Assembly: GCF_036014015.1 (NCBI RefSeq)
Contig: NZ_CP107905.1
Span: 4,092,001 to 4,156,000, forward strand
Reading direction: 5' to 3'
DNA length: 64,000 nucleotides
DNA from: Streptomyces sp. NBC_00457
GTDB lineage: Bacteria > Actinomycetota > Actinomycetes > Streptomycetales > Streptomycetaceae
The translations under genes were made by a program, and so were the position numbers. Below the pieces are notes generated by a model that saw only the letters and a program-made list of their open reading frames with translations, was not told where the DNA came from and did not search any database. Of this stretch, positions 7,451 through 15,790 are shown piece after piece; positions within the stretch are counted from its first letter, which is position 1, and each line of letters opens with the position of its first letter.

Positions 7451-7472
7451 AAGTAAAGCGGCCGCTATACTT
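7451..7472. promoter_or_regulatory. TetR-type operator 2 overlapping the tetR promoter
   Basis: 22-bp palindrome with arms AAGTAAAGCGG and CCGCTATACTT, 10 of 11 pairs matching, same half-site as operator 1. Its right arm contains TATACT (7466-7471), a good -10 box placed 6 bases before the tetR ATG, implying a leaderless, autorepressed transcript. Confidence 0.68.
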
Positions 7473-7477
7473 GAGCG

Positions 7478-8077
7478 ATGACCAGCACCGAGACGATCTA
7501 CCGGGGTGGACGTGGCGCACGGGAGCGCATCCTGCGCGCCGCGGCGGAACTGTTCTCACGAGACGGCATTCACGCCACCGGCGTCGCCCGGCTCGCTGAG
7601 GTGGCCCACGTGTCCAGCCGCACCCTGTACCAGCACTTCCCCAGCAAGGAGGCCATCGTCGCCGCCTATCTGGAACGCTTCAGGGCCGAGCCGCCGGTGC
7701 CCGCCGTGGCGCAACTGACCCGCGACGACGTCGATCCGCGGGAACGCCTGCTCGCCTTGTTCCGCGAACCCCCGACCAGCCCGGACGCGGTATATCGCGG
7801 ATGCGTGTTCCACAACGCCGTCGTCGAGGGTGCAGGCACCATGCCCGAGGTGGCGGAACTGGTCCAACAGCACAAGCAAGCATTCACCCACCGCCTGGCT
7901 GGACTTGCCGCCGAAGCAGGCGCCCCCGATCCGGAAACCCTCGCCCGCCGCCTGGCGCTGCTGTTCGACGGAGCCCGCGCGCTGTCCACCTCACTCAACG
8001 ACACCCAGCCCTTCCGCGACGCCCACGAAGTCGCGGAAATGCTGATCGACCAGGCCATCCCGCCGGCCCCGAACTGA
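7478..8077 (+). CDS. TetR-family repressor
   Basis: 199 residues. N-terminal TetR HTH at about 12-58: RERILRAAAELFSRDGIHAT, then GVARLAEVAHVSSRTLYQHF and PSKEAIVAAYLERF. The rest is the ligand-binding helical domain, with Cys after YRG and a conserved HNAVVEGAG segment. The start ATG has no clear ribosome site but a -10 box 6 bases upstream, so translation is probably leaderless. Divergent from the aldo/keto reductase, whose expression it probably controls through the two palindromes between them. Confidence 0.9.
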   Translation: MTSTETIYRGGRGARERILRAAAELFSRDGIHATGVARLAEVAHVSSRTLYQHFPSKEAIVAAYLERFRAEPPVPAVAQLTRDDVDPRERLLALFREPPTSPDAVYRGCVFHNAVVEGAGTMPEVAELVQQHKQAFTHRLAGLAAEAGAPDPETLARRLALLFDGARALSTSLNDTQPFRDAHEVAEMLIDQAIPPAPN

Positions 8078-8480
8078 CCCCCGGCTGAAGATCACCCCCC
8101 GCATCTTCGACGCGACCCGGGATCAATGGCCGCAGCGGTCAGCGTTGTTTTTGGGCTGCCAGTCGCCCCCCTCAAACTGACTGTGAAGAACGTGCTTCCG
8201 GCGCTCGGGTGAAGACTGAGGTCGCGGGAATCTGAAGCCGTCGACCGTCCACTGGATGCGTTCGAGACTCTGGGCGTCGTCCACCACGCACTGCCCGTGC
8301 CCTCCGCAGAAACGAACGGGAAGGGCGGCGCGGACAGCGAGGACGGTCCCGGAGCGGAGAGCGCCGCCGACGAGGCTGTACCGGGCGCAGCCGCCGCGCC
8401 CAGGTCGAGGTCGCCCGCTGCACGGCTGAGGTGTGCGTCGATCCAGCGAACAGGCGGCCGTCTGACGCGGGCTGGTGTGG
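8078..8480. other. 403-bp stretch without a confident gene
   Basis: Minus-strand frames run through here (for example one encoding VDDAQSLERIQWTVDGFRFP at about 8220-8280) with actinobacterial codon use, but no start, ribosome site or recognised family. It may be the eroded end of a gene downstream of the MRJP-like gene. No promoter, repeat or RNA was recognised. Confidence 0.4.
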
Positions 8481-9632
8481 TCACACGAGCCTGACCGGCC
8501 CGGCGTCGATCGGCAGGCGGACCAGGAGGTAGGGCTTGCGGCGCAGGTCCTTGCCTTCATGGAAGGGCGACAGCCGGTTGAGCTGGTTGGCGATGGCGTA
8601 CAGGTGCCGGTCCGAGGCGACGGACAGGGTGTCGACCCAGAGCAGATCGCGCCCCTGGGCGAGGGTCCGGTACGTGCCGTTCGGGCTCCTGCGCCAGATC
8701 GCGTTGTGTTCCAGGTCGCCGCCGTACAGCCGCCCCTTGTCGTCGCTCTCCAGGCCGTCGGCCATCGGCTTGAACCCCAGGTCCTCGACCGTCGCCGCCA
8801 CCTCGCCGTCCGTGGCGTCCGGATCGGCGAGGGCGTCGGTGGACCCACTGTGCAGCCGGCGGCTGGACAGCGGGCAGTAGTAGAGGCGCGTGCCGTCGGC
8901 GCTGAGAGCGATGCCGTCGGAGCCGGTCTCGTAGTACGTGGGCTCGCCGCCCGCGGGACGGACCATGAAGGGCTCGCCCTCGATGACGGGAAGGAACTGC
9001 TTGTCCGGGAGTGCCGAGGGGTGCCCGGTCAGCCGCCGCCAGGAGCGGCCCGTGGCGAGGTCGACCACGATGATGCCGTTGGAGCCGCCCGAGTCGGTGA
9101 TGAACGCCATGCCCTCGGCGCCGCGCCGCAGGTCGAAGCGCACGTCGTTGGGGTAGCTGTTCGCCGGCACCACCTCGGGCGGGAAGAGGATCTTCCGTAC
9201 GATCCGGTCGGTGCGCAGGTCGACCGCCACGAGCTTGGGACCGCCGTAGGAGGACCCGGCGAACCCCGGGCTTCCGGTGTCGAGGATCCACAGCCGGTCG
9301 GCCGGGTCGACGACGACGCTCTGCACCGACTGGAAGTGCCCGGCCAGGTCCGAGGCGTCCTGACGGTTCACCTCGGTATCGGGATAGGCCACCGGCTTCC
9401 CGCCCCGCAGTTCGGCGACGGTGAACGGGACGTCGTCGCCCCAGCGGGGAAAGTTGACGAAGACCCGGCCGCGGCGCGAGACGGTGACACCCGTCGGCAT
9501 CGCGCCCCAGAAGCGGGCAACGACCTCGTAGTGACCGGCTGTTGAACCGGAGGGGGAGGCGGAGGCGGGTCCGGCGAGCTGGGTGGCGGCCAGCGACGCG
9601 GTGGTCGCCGTAAGGAACGTACGTCGTTTCAT
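8481..9632 (-). CDS. Tat-exported MRJP/yellow-related beta-propeller protein
   Basis: 383 residues from ATG 9632 (CAGGAG upstream); a longer frame exists but the Tat signal fixes this start. Residues 1-26 are a twin-arginine signal (KRRTFL, hydrophobic core, ASA cleavage). The mature part has major-royal-jelly/yellow family signatures: FWGAMPTGVTVSRRGRVFVN, QSVVVDPADRLWILDTGSPG, YPNDVRFDL, FITDSGGSNGIIVVDLATG and a closing LYAIANQLNRL strand. These six-bladed propellers act as lactonases or ligand-binding proteins; no enzymatic residues can be assigned. A truncated paralogue of its first 32 codons lies at 6225-6323. Confidence 0.85.
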   Translation of the reverse strand: MKRRTFLTATTASLAATQLAGPASASPSGSTAGHYEVVARFWGAMPTGVTVSRRGRVFVNFPRWGDDVPFTVAELRGGKPVAYPDTEVNRQDASDLAGHFQSVQSVVVDPADRLWILDTGSPGFAGSSYGGPKLVAVDLRTDRIVRKILFPPEVVPANSYPNDVRFDLRRGAEGMAFITDSGGSNGIIVVDLATGRSWRRLTGHPSALPDKQFLPVIEGEPFMVRPAGGEPTYYETGSDGIALSADGTRLYYCPLSSRRLHSGSTDALADPDATDGEVAATVEDLGFKPMADGLESDDKGRLYGGDLEHNAIWRRSPNGTYRTLAQGRDLLWVDTLSVASDRHLYAIANQLNRLSPFHEGKDLRRKPYLLVRLPIDAGPVRLV

Positions 9633-9825
9633 GCGAGCGTCTCCTGCTGGGTCAAGTCGCCGGAGGGCACGGCGAGTTGCCGCATCACCTCGGCGCGTGA
9701 GGGGATCGGCCGGTGGGGGCCGCCGCCTTGAGCAGCGCTGTCCGCCGGGGACATCGCCTGCGGCTGCCGCCAACTCCTGGAAGGGGAACGGGGCCAAACG
9801 CCCGGCGGAAGTGGTGCTCTCGGGT

Positions 9826-10338
9826 CTACCGGGCTGCCGGGCGGGTCTTCGCGACCATGCTGCGGTCCCCCGAGGAGACCATCACGTGAATGGGTACGGT
9901 GCTGACGCTCATGAGCGTCGCAAGGCCCCGGCGGCCCTGCTGGCGGGCGAGCGCCGGACCCATGAGGTGCATCAGGGAGGTGAGGGCCGGCATCGGACGC
10001 CCGAAGAGTGTGATCTCCGTGATGCGTGCCTCGTCGTCGAGCCGCAGCATCTGCACCTCCTCGAACGACTGGGAACCCACTCGCGCCCGGTAGACCAGGG
10101 CGTACGTGTCGCCCTCGCCGGTCTGGGTGTGGTAGCGGACGTCCTTGACCGCCGCGAACGCCACGGTCAGGAAGTCGCGCAGCTGGTCAGATCCCTCGAA
10201 TCGGAACTGGTCGGTGAGCGGCGAGCTGAGCACGACGTCCGGGCTCAGGCACGCGACCGCGGCTTCGACATCACCGCGTTCCTCGGCGGAGCGCCAGCGC
10301 GCGACGGTAGCGGCGGCGGAGTGCAGGATCTCGGACAC
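9826..10338 (-). CDS. NTF2-like / SnoaL-type protein
   Basis: 170 residues from GTG 10338, with GGGAG 6 bases upstream. The N-terminal 120 residues have the NTF2-like cone fold pattern: RWRSAEERGDVEAAVACLSP, DVVLSSPLTDQFRFEG, the LRDFLTVAF helix and YRARVGSQSFEEVQMLRLDD. These are small-molecule binding or isomerase/cyclase-type domains; catalytic residues cannot be assigned. A 50-residue C-terminal tail (ALTSLMHLMGPALARQQGRR) is an extension beyond the domain. Downstream of and co-directional with the SDR gene at 10404, probably one transcript. Confidence 0.8.
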   Translation of the reverse strand: MSEILHSAAATVARWRSAEERGDVEAAVACLSPDVVLSSPLTDQFRFEGSDQLRDFLTVAFAAVKDVRYHTQTGEGDTYALVYRARVGSQSFEEVQMLRLDDEARITEITLFGRPMPALTSLMHLMGPALARQQGRRGLATLMSVSTVPIHVMVSSGDRSMVAKTRPAAR

Positions 10339-10403
10339 GGGTCTCTCCCGGAATCAACGGCGCGAACGGGTTTGTGGGTGGCGGAGTGCGCGGGTGGCGG
10401 GTG

Positions 10404-11219
10404 TCAGCCGGTGAGCTTGTTCATCGTGCGGACCTGCTTGTCCAGGACCCAGGCGGGAACGAAGCGGAGCATGCGTGCGCGTCCGGCCATGGGGCCGGCG
10501 GCGTAGCGCAGTTTCGGCTTCGCGTCGGTCACTGCCGCGACGACCGCCTTGGCGACCACGGCGGGGTCGTCACCGCCCTTGATCGCCTCCGCCATCAGGC
10601 GGTCGAAGATGTGCCGCTGGTCCGCGTAGACCTGCAGGGGCGTGTCGGGCTTGGCGCTGTTGGCCTCGAACCCGGTGTCGGTGTAGGCGGGTTCGACGAT
10701 GAGCGAGCGGACGCCGTACTGCCGGACCTCGTGGTCCAGGGACTGGGAGTAGCCCTCGATCGCGTGCTTGGACGCGCCGTAGACGGCCATGTAGGGAGCG
10801 GGGATGAACCCCTGCACGGACGAGAGGTTGATGATGCGCCCGCGCCCCCGGGCGCGCATGTGCGGCAGGACCTCCTTCACCATGCGCATGACCCCGAAGA
10901 CGTTGATGTCGAAGACGCCCTGGGCCTGCGCGAGGGAGGTCTCCTCGGCCGCGCCGATCGAGCCGACGCCTGCGTTGTTGACCAGGACGTCGATCCGCCC
11001 GAACCGGTCGATCACCTGCTGGACCACGGCGGTGACCGACTTGTCACTGACCACGTCGAGGTCGAAGAACGTCACACCCCGGAGCGGGGTGACGCGCGAG
11101 GTGTCGCGGCCCGTGCCGGCCACCTCGAAACCAGCTGCGACCAGCGCGAGCGCGGTCTGCTTGCCAATGCCGGAGGAGGCGCCCGTCACCAGGGCCACCG
11201 GCCGATTTGTCGTCATCAT
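10404..11219 (-). CDS. Short-chain dehydrogenase/reductase
   Basis: 271 residues. Classical SDR: TGASSGIG at 12-19, NNAG at 81-84, catalytic Ser (133/134), Tyr147 and Lys151 (YGASK). NADP preference is plausible from GRDT after the second strand. GGGAG lies just before the ATG pair at 11219/11216. The upstream region carries two copies of an AAACCGATCGGTTT-type operator, and the divergent tetR that should bind it is frameshifted, so this gene may now be derepressed. It is followed closely by the NTF2-like gene. Confidence 0.92.
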   Translation of the reverse strand: MMTTNRPVALVTGASSGIGKQTALALVAAGFEVAGTGRDTSRVTPLRGVTFFDLDVVSDKSVTAVVQQVIDRFGRIDVLVNNAGVGSIGAAEETSLAQAQGVFDINVFGVMRMVKEVLPHMRARGRGRIINLSSVQGFIPAPYMAVYGASKHAIEGYSQSLDHEVRQYGVRSLIVEPAYTDTGFEANSAKPDTPLQVYADQRHIFDRLMAEAIKGGDDPAVVAKAVVAAVTDAKPKLRYAAGPMAGRARMLRFVPAWVLDKQVRTMNKLTG

Positions 11220-11237
11220 GCACTCCCGAACTCACCT

Positions 11238-11257
11238 GGGAAACCGATTGGTTTCCC
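11238..11257. promoter_or_regulatory. Operator A1, GGGAAACCGATTGGTTTCCC
   Basis: A 20-bp near-perfect palindrome upstream of the SDR gene. Its core differs by one base from the perfect 14-bp palindrome AAACCGATCGGTTT found twice at 18513-18549. TetR-type size and symmetry. Confidence 0.7.
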
Positions 11258-11270
11258 CTTGGCCTTACTG

Positions 11271-11286
11271 TAAAGCGATCGGTTTA
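11271..11286. promoter_or_regulatory. Operator A2, TAAAGCGATCGGTTTA
   Basis: Second copy of the same operator, one base off a 16-bp palindrome, 33 bases from A1 (start to start). It sits between A1 and the broken tetR. Confidence 0.65.
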
Positions 11287-11385
11287 CATTGCGCAAGCTC
11301 AAGCACGGAACCGATCCCAGGCCGCGCCGCCGTTCGGCTTCAGGTGGAGCTGACCGGCACGCGCCGGCATGGCGGCACGCGCCGG

Positions 11386-11630
11386 ATGAGCAGGCAGGAG
11401 AGACGCGACAGCACCATCCGCGCGCTGTGATCGTCGAGTTCGCGCTCAACGGCTACTACGGCACCCCTGCCGAGGCGATTGCCAAGCGTGCCGGTGCCAC
11501 GCAGCCGTACCCCTTCCGACTCATCCCAGGCGAGAAGGCGATCGCCGCCTTGACGCGGAGCACGGAAGACGCCCGAATGGCGGTCGAGAGCATGGGCGCC
11601 ACCGGGCCGCTCAGCCCGATCGCCTTGCGT
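11386..11630 (+). pseudogene. Frameshifted TetR-family regulator
   Basis: ATG 11386 opens a frame MSRQERRDSTIRAL that stops at TGA 11428-11430. Homology resumes immediately in another frame: VIVEFALNGYYGTPAEAIAK, then RAGATQPYPFRLIPGEKAIA and ALTRSTEDARMAVE, a standard TetR helix-turn-helix and first ligand helix. A 1-base loss (or 2-base gain) near 11427 thus separates helix 1 from the HTH. Similarity fades after about 11630, with no ligand-binding domain left. It faces the SDR gene across operators A1/A2 and is the likely former regulator. Confidence 0.78.
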
Positions 11631-12006
11631 CGTTTCCGGATGGTCGATGGGCGCGGCCACGAACCATGGCGGGCCCGTTGCGTCGTGGGAGCTGCTGGAC
11701 GATGGGGATCACTCACTGCCTGCGCTCCCGCTGGCGCGCCCGGGACCTGGCCCGCGCTGGACCCGACCCTGCCGTTGTCGCTGGGCGCCTGCAAATGCCC
11801 AGGCCCGCTAGGTGCCCTGTGTCTCTCGACTGCAGTCACTTCCGTATTCGCGCGAGGGACGCATTCGGCAGGCTCGAGTGCTGCGCGTAGCCATGATCGT
11901 CAGGCAAACCCGCCCGACAGTCGGCGAGTGCGCCGGGCCGCTGAAACAGGGGCCGCGGGCTATCGTCCGATGCGGAAAGCTCCTGCAGGCGTCCGGGCCT
12001 GCGGGG
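11631..12006. other. 376-bp region with no recognisable gene
   Basis: The remaining frames lack coherent family similarity. This is presumably eroded sequence of the tetR pseudogene and its flank. No hairpin terminator or repeat stood out. Confidence 0.4.
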
Positions 12007-12648
12007 TCAGGGCTGATCGCTGATGGCTCGATAGGCCGCGGTGAACAGGGTGTGGCACAGGTCGATCAGTTCTTCGACGGTGGCGTTCTGGTGGCCGAGC
12101 GTCCAGTCCACGAGGAGTTCGTTGACTCCTCCGACCAGGCTCATCGCGGTCATGGTGAGCCGGTTGGAGGAGGCTGCCGGGCCGGGGGGCGGTCCGACGA
12201 CGGCGGCGACCAGTGCTGCGAATTCGTGCAGCACCTCACGGCGGCGCACTTCGAGGCGGGGGCTGGCGCCCACGACCTCGATGAGCACCAGGCGGGCCTT
12301 GCGGGCGTCGCCGGCCAGTGTGCGGATGAACACCTCGAGTCCGGCGCGAAGTTGGGCGTCGACATCGGGTGCGGCAGCGGCTGCGGCCTGCGCGGTTTCG
12401 GCTGCGATCGTAGCGATCAGCTCGTTGTAGACCCCGGCGAGAAGGTCCTCGCGGTCGCGGAACGACTCGTAGAAGTAGCGCTCGGTCAGTCCGGCATGCG
12501 AGCACACCTGCTTGACGGAGACCGAGGCGTATCCGGCCGTGCCGAACAGGTCGAGGCCCGCCTGGATGAGGCGGGTGCGGCGTTCCTGCTGTCGTTGCGC
12601 CGCGTCGCGTCCGCCGTAGCGCCGCCCGGTGGTCTGCGTGCTGGTCAT
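12007..12648 (-). CDS. TetR-family repressor of the five-gene operon
   Basis: 213 residues from ATG 12648, selected because GGGGAG lies 3 bases upstream; an upstream in-frame start at 12696 lacks a site. HTH at about 20-65: RRTRLIQAGLDLFGTAGYAS, then VSVKQVCSHAGLTERYFYES. The C-terminal domain has the helical ligand-binding layout (RKARLVLIEVVGASPRLEVR). It is divergent from the SDR-led operon at 12804-17862, and a perfect 10-bp-arm palindrome lies between them, so it is the probable repressor of that operon and of itself. Confidence 0.9.
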   Translation of the reverse strand: MTSTQTTGRRYGGRDAAQRQQERRTRLIQAGLDLFGTAGYASVSVKQVCSHAGLTERYFYESFRDREDLLAGVYNELIATIAAETAQAAAAAAPDVDAQLRAGLEVFIRTLAGDARKARLVLIEVVGASPRLEVRRREVLHEFAALVAAVVGPPPGPAASSNRLTMTAMSLVGGVNELLVDWTLGHQNATVEELIDLCHTLFTAAYRAISDQP

Positions 12649-12685
12649 TTCTCCCCTTCGCAGAGGTGTTGACACCGGTGTGCTC

Positions 12686-12713
12686 TGAACTGACACTCTA
12701 GCTTGTCAGTTCA
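12686..12713. promoter_or_regulatory. TetR operator with perfect 10-bp arms
   Basis: Arms TGAACTGACA (12686-12695) and TGTCAGTTCA (12704-12713) are exact complements around CTCTAGCT. A third half-site CTGACA follows at 12715-12720. It lies between the tetR and the SDR-led operon. Confidence 0.78.
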
Positions 12714-12803
12714 TCTGACATGGCTTCGTGTCAGAAGTGCGTGGGGTCGCTTGTCGTTCGGCGCTCCGCCTCGTGCTCAGGGCAAGGAAGGGGCTCGACG
12801 ACC

Positions 12804-13715
12804 GTGGCAGCACCGCCCAAGTACCCGTACAGGCCCAGCCGAAGAGACCGCGACAGGCTCCCCCGCACGAAACCGCTGACCGGCCGAGTGATCGCGGTCA
12901 CCGGTGCGGGCCGCGGAATCGGGCGTGCCGTCGCGGCCCGGCTCGCCGCGGCCGGAGCCGCCGTGGCGATCGGCGATCTCGACGCGGAGCTCGCCATGGA
13001 GACGGCCGGCGCCATCGGCGCGCATCCCGGTGGCCGACCGCTCGGGCTGCCTCTCGACGTCACCGACACACCGTCCTTCGAGGACTTCCTGCGCACTGTC
13101 GAGACCCAGCTGGGGCCGATCGACGTACTGATCAACAACGCCGGAATCATGTGGGTGGGCCCCTTCGAGGAGGAACCGGAGGAAGCCGCCCTGCGCCAGT
13201 TCGACGTCAACGTCCACGGCGTACAGCGGGGGATGAAACTCGTGATCCCGGGGATGCGGAAACGCGGTCGCGGCCACGTGGTGAACATCGCCTCCGCCGC
13301 CAGCAAGGTCGCCCCGGCCGGCGAGGCGACCTACGCGGCGACGAAGCACGCCGTCCACGGCTACAGCACAGCCGTCCGCGCCGAACTGCGCGGCACCGGC
13401 GTGCACGTGTCCTTGGTGATGCCCGGCGTCGTGGACACCGAGCTGGCCGTGGGCACCGCGACCGGCCCCACCCGGCGCCTGACGCCGGATCAGGTGGCCG
13501 ACGCGGTGCTCGACGTCGTGCTGCGCCCGCGGTTCGAGGTCTTCGTTCCCCGCCAGGTGGCCGCCCTGACCCGGCTGGCCGCGGTGCTGCCGGGCCGTGC
13601 CCGCGACGCCCTGCATCACCACCTTGTCCCCGACCAGCTCGCCGCCCTGTCCGACCGGTCGGTCCGCGCGGCCTACGAGCAGCGCACCCGGACCGCCCGA
13701 CTGCCCGAAGGATGA
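12804..13715 (+). CDS. Short-chain dehydrogenase, first gene of five-gene operon
   Basis: 303 residues from GTG 12804, which has AAGGAAGGGG about 10 bases upstream; the frame is open further but without a site. Classical SDR: TGAGRGIG at 33-40, DLD after strand 2 (Asp favours NAD), NNAG at 111-114, catalytic Ser near 164, Tyr177 and Lys181. A 20-residue basic N-terminal extension and a 60-residue C-terminal helical extension (AALTRLAAVLPGRARDALHH) are typical of membrane-associated lipid or steroid SDRs. The next gene begins 4 bases after its stop. Confidence 0.92.
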   Translation: MAAPPKYPYRPSRRDRDRLPRTKPLTGRVIAVTGAGRGIGRAVAARLAAAGAAVAIGDLDAELAMETAGAIGAHPGGRPLGLPLDVTDTPSFEDFLRTVETQLGPIDVLINNAGIMWVGPFEEEPEEAALRQFDVNVHGVQRGMKLVIPGMRKRGRGHVVNIASAASKVAPAGEATYAATKHAVHGYSTAVRAELRGTGVHVSLVMPGVVDTELAVGTATGPTRRLTPDQVADAVLDVVLRPRFEVFVPRQVAALTRLAAVLPGRARDALHHHLVPDQLAALSDRSVRAAYEQRTRTARLPEG

Positions 13716-13719
13716 GCCC

Positions 13720-14859
13720 GTGACCACCACGCCCACGCCGGCGACGTCCAACGCGAAGAAGGCCCAGGACGCCGCCGCTCCGCGTCCCATCCCCGAATTC
13801 GAGGGTGTCCACGACGTATGGCCCCGCGGTGACCGGCTGCGCGCGGTGCGCAGCGCCGCGGCCACCTACCGTGAGCGGTTCGTCCAGCAGGGCCGCATCC
13901 ACGCCGTCCGCAGTTTCGACATCGCCGCCGCCCCGTACCCGACCCGGTTCGGCTTCCACGGCGCCGCGCTCGCCGTCAACCCGTTCGTGAGCATCGTCAA
14001 CCGGATGCTCGTCGTGCAGTTCGACGGCTTCGACGGTGAGCCGAAAACACTGGTGTGGGAGCCGACCGTCGCCGCCGGAACGGCTCAAGCGCCGTTCTAC
14101 GCCCAGCTCAAGCGGCTGGCGGGGGACTTTCTCACCGAGCACGTCTTCGCCCGCTACTACCAGGACCCGAACACCGTCCTGCCCTCCTGCGGTCTGCGCC
14201 CCGAGGACGTGGACTTCGTCAGCTTCGACCACCTGCACGTCCAGGACGTGCGCATGATCATGGGAAGTACCAGCACGATTCCCGGCGAACGGGCGCCCCG
14301 CGAAGCGCTGTTCCCGCGCGCCCGGCTGCTGGTGCACCGCAGGGAACTGGGCACCTTCGAGTCGACGCACCCGATGCAGTGGGCCTGGTACGTCGACGGA
14401 GGCATGGACGGCGTACTGGACGAGCGCATCACCGCCTTCGACGGCGATGTCGAACTCGGTGTCGGCGTCAGCCTGCTGTGGACCCCCGGCCATACGGACG
14501 GCAACCACTCCCTGGTGCTGAACACCCCCGACGGGGTGTGGGTCTCCTCCGAGAACGGCATCTCGGCCGACAACTGGCAGCCCGAGCTCTCCCACATCCC
14601 CGGGGTGCGCCGCCACGCCACGTTCTACGGCCGTGAGGTGGTGCCCAACGCCAACACCCTGGAGGACTCCCTCGACCAGTACGACTCCATGGTCAAGGAG
14701 AAGACCCTCGCCGACCCCAGCCGACGCGATCCGCGCTGGCTGCAGATCCTGCCCTCCTCGGAGCTGGCCCCCTTCAAGCGGCAGTGGCCTGTGCTGCCCA
14801 GCTTCGTCCACGGCGGTCTGAACTACGGCGAACTGACCCCTGCCGGTGGTGGCCGGTGA
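13720..14859 (+). CDS. Metallo-beta-lactamase-fold protein with atypical metal site
   Basis: 379 residues; GTG 13720 is preceded by GAAGGATGAG. An MBL-like fold is suggested by FVSFDHLHVQDVR at 167-179 in the place of the HxHxDH motif and by LLWTPGHTDGNHSLVL at 252-267, the usual third-His region. The first motif reads H171-x-H173-x2-D176, so the second half (DH) is altered; a metal site is possible but not standard. The long N-terminal region (about 160 residues) is unassigned. Overlaps the next gene by GTGA. Hydrolytic or lactonase role is inference. Confidence 0.75.
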   Translation: MTTTPTPATSNAKKAQDAAAPRPIPEFEGVHDVWPRGDRLRAVRSAAATYRERFVQQGRIHAVRSFDIAAAPYPTRFGFHGAALAVNPFVSIVNRMLVVQFDGFDGEPKTLVWEPTVAAGTAQAPFYAQLKRLAGDFLTEHVFARYYQDPNTVLPSCGLRPEDVDFVSFDHLHVQDVRMIMGSTSTIPGERAPREALFPRARLLVHRRELGTFESTHPMQWAWYVDGGMDGVLDERITAFDGDVELGVGVSLLWTPGHTDGNHSLVLNTPDGVWVSSENGISADNWQPELSHIPGVRRHATFYGREVVPNANTLEDSLDQYDSMVKEKTLADPSRRDPRWLQILPSSELAPFKRQWPVLPSFVHGGLNYGELTPAGGGR

Positions 14860-15773
14860 CCGGCCCGGCCGCCCGCCGGATCGCCGTGGACGGCGTGGAC
14901 GGTGTGGAGTTGGCCGCCTACCAGTGGGGAGCGCCCACGGCTCCTCCGGTGGTGCTGGTCCACGGCTATCCGGACACCAGCGCCGTGTGGCACCCCGTCG
15001 CCGAGCGCCTGGCCGACCGCTTTCACGTCACCGCCTTCGATGTGCGAGGAGCCGGTGCCTCCCAGCGGCCCAGGGGGCTGCGCGCTTACCGGCTGTCCCG
15101 CCTGGAAGCCGACTTGGCGGCGGTTCTCGACGCCGTGAGCCCCGACCGCCCGGTGCACCTGGTCGGACACGACTGGGGATCGATCCACTCCTGGGAGTCG
15201 GTCACCGGCACCCGCCTGGCCGGGCGGATCGCCTCGTTCACGTCCATCTCAGGACCCTGCCTGGACCACGTCGGCCACTTGATCCGGGCCCGCCTTCGGC
15301 CGCGCCATCCGGATCTGCCGAAGCTGCTGCGGCAGGCCGTACGGTCCTGGTACATCGCCTACTTCCATGTCCCGCTCCTGCCCGCCCTGACCTGGCGAGC
15401 ACTGGGACACCGCTGGCGCGCCTTCCTCACCGGCTCCCAAGGCGTGCCCGGGGACACCCCCTACCCCGCGCCGACGCTGGCCCGCGACGCCGTGACGGGC
15501 GCCGCGCTGTACCGCGCCAACATGCTGCCCCGCCTGCTGCGTCCCCGGGACCGGCCGACCACCGTCCCGATCCAACTCATCATCCCCACCCGCGATTTCT
15601 GCGTCACCCCGGTGCTGTCGTACGGAGTGGAGCACTGGACGCGCCAGATACAGCGGCGCCCGATCGACGCCGGGCACTGGGTACAGCTCAGCCACCCCGA
15701 GGAGGTCGCGTCCCGGATCGCGGAATTCGCCCACCGCGTCGAGGACGGCTCCCTCGCACACACCGACCACTGA
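14856..15773 (+). CDS. Alpha/beta-fold hydrolase of the epoxide-hydrolase type
   Basis: 305 residues from GTG 14856, overlapping the previous stop. HGYPD at 36-40 is the oxyanion-hole motif, and LVGHDWGS at 103-109 places Asp106 as nucleophile, the arrangement of epoxide hydrolases and haloalkane dehalogenases rather than Ser esterases. The catalytic His is expected in DAGHWVQLSHPEEV near the C-terminus. A helical cap (about 150-240) is present. Being between an MBL protein and a ferritin-like protein in a coupled operon, it probably handles an intermediate of the same pathway. Confidence 0.88.
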   Translation: MTGPAARRIAVDGVDGVELAAYQWGAPTAPPVVLVHGYPDTSAVWHPVAERLADRFHVTAFDVRGAGASQRPRGLRAYRLSRLEADLAAVLDAVSPDRPVHLVGHDWGSIHSWESVTGTRLAGRIASFTSISGPCLDHVGHLIRARLRPRHPDLPKLLRQAVRSWYIAYFHVPLLPALTWRALGHRWRAFLTGSQGVPGDTPYPAPTLARDAVTGAALYRANMLPRLLRPRDRPTTVPIQLIIPTRDFCVTPVLSYGVEHWTRQIQRRPIDAGHWVQLSHPEEVASRIAEFAHRVEDGSLAHTDH

Positions 15774-15790
15774 CGGAGGACGAACCTGTC

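Noticed and set aside
8123..8480. Separate minus-strand gene upstream of 8480
   Set aside because: Coding-like residues but no start, ribosome site or family; listed only as an unassigned region.
12720..12803. Longer N-terminus for the operon's first SDR
   Set aside because: The extension overlaps the operator region and has no ribosome site; GTG 12804 has a good one.
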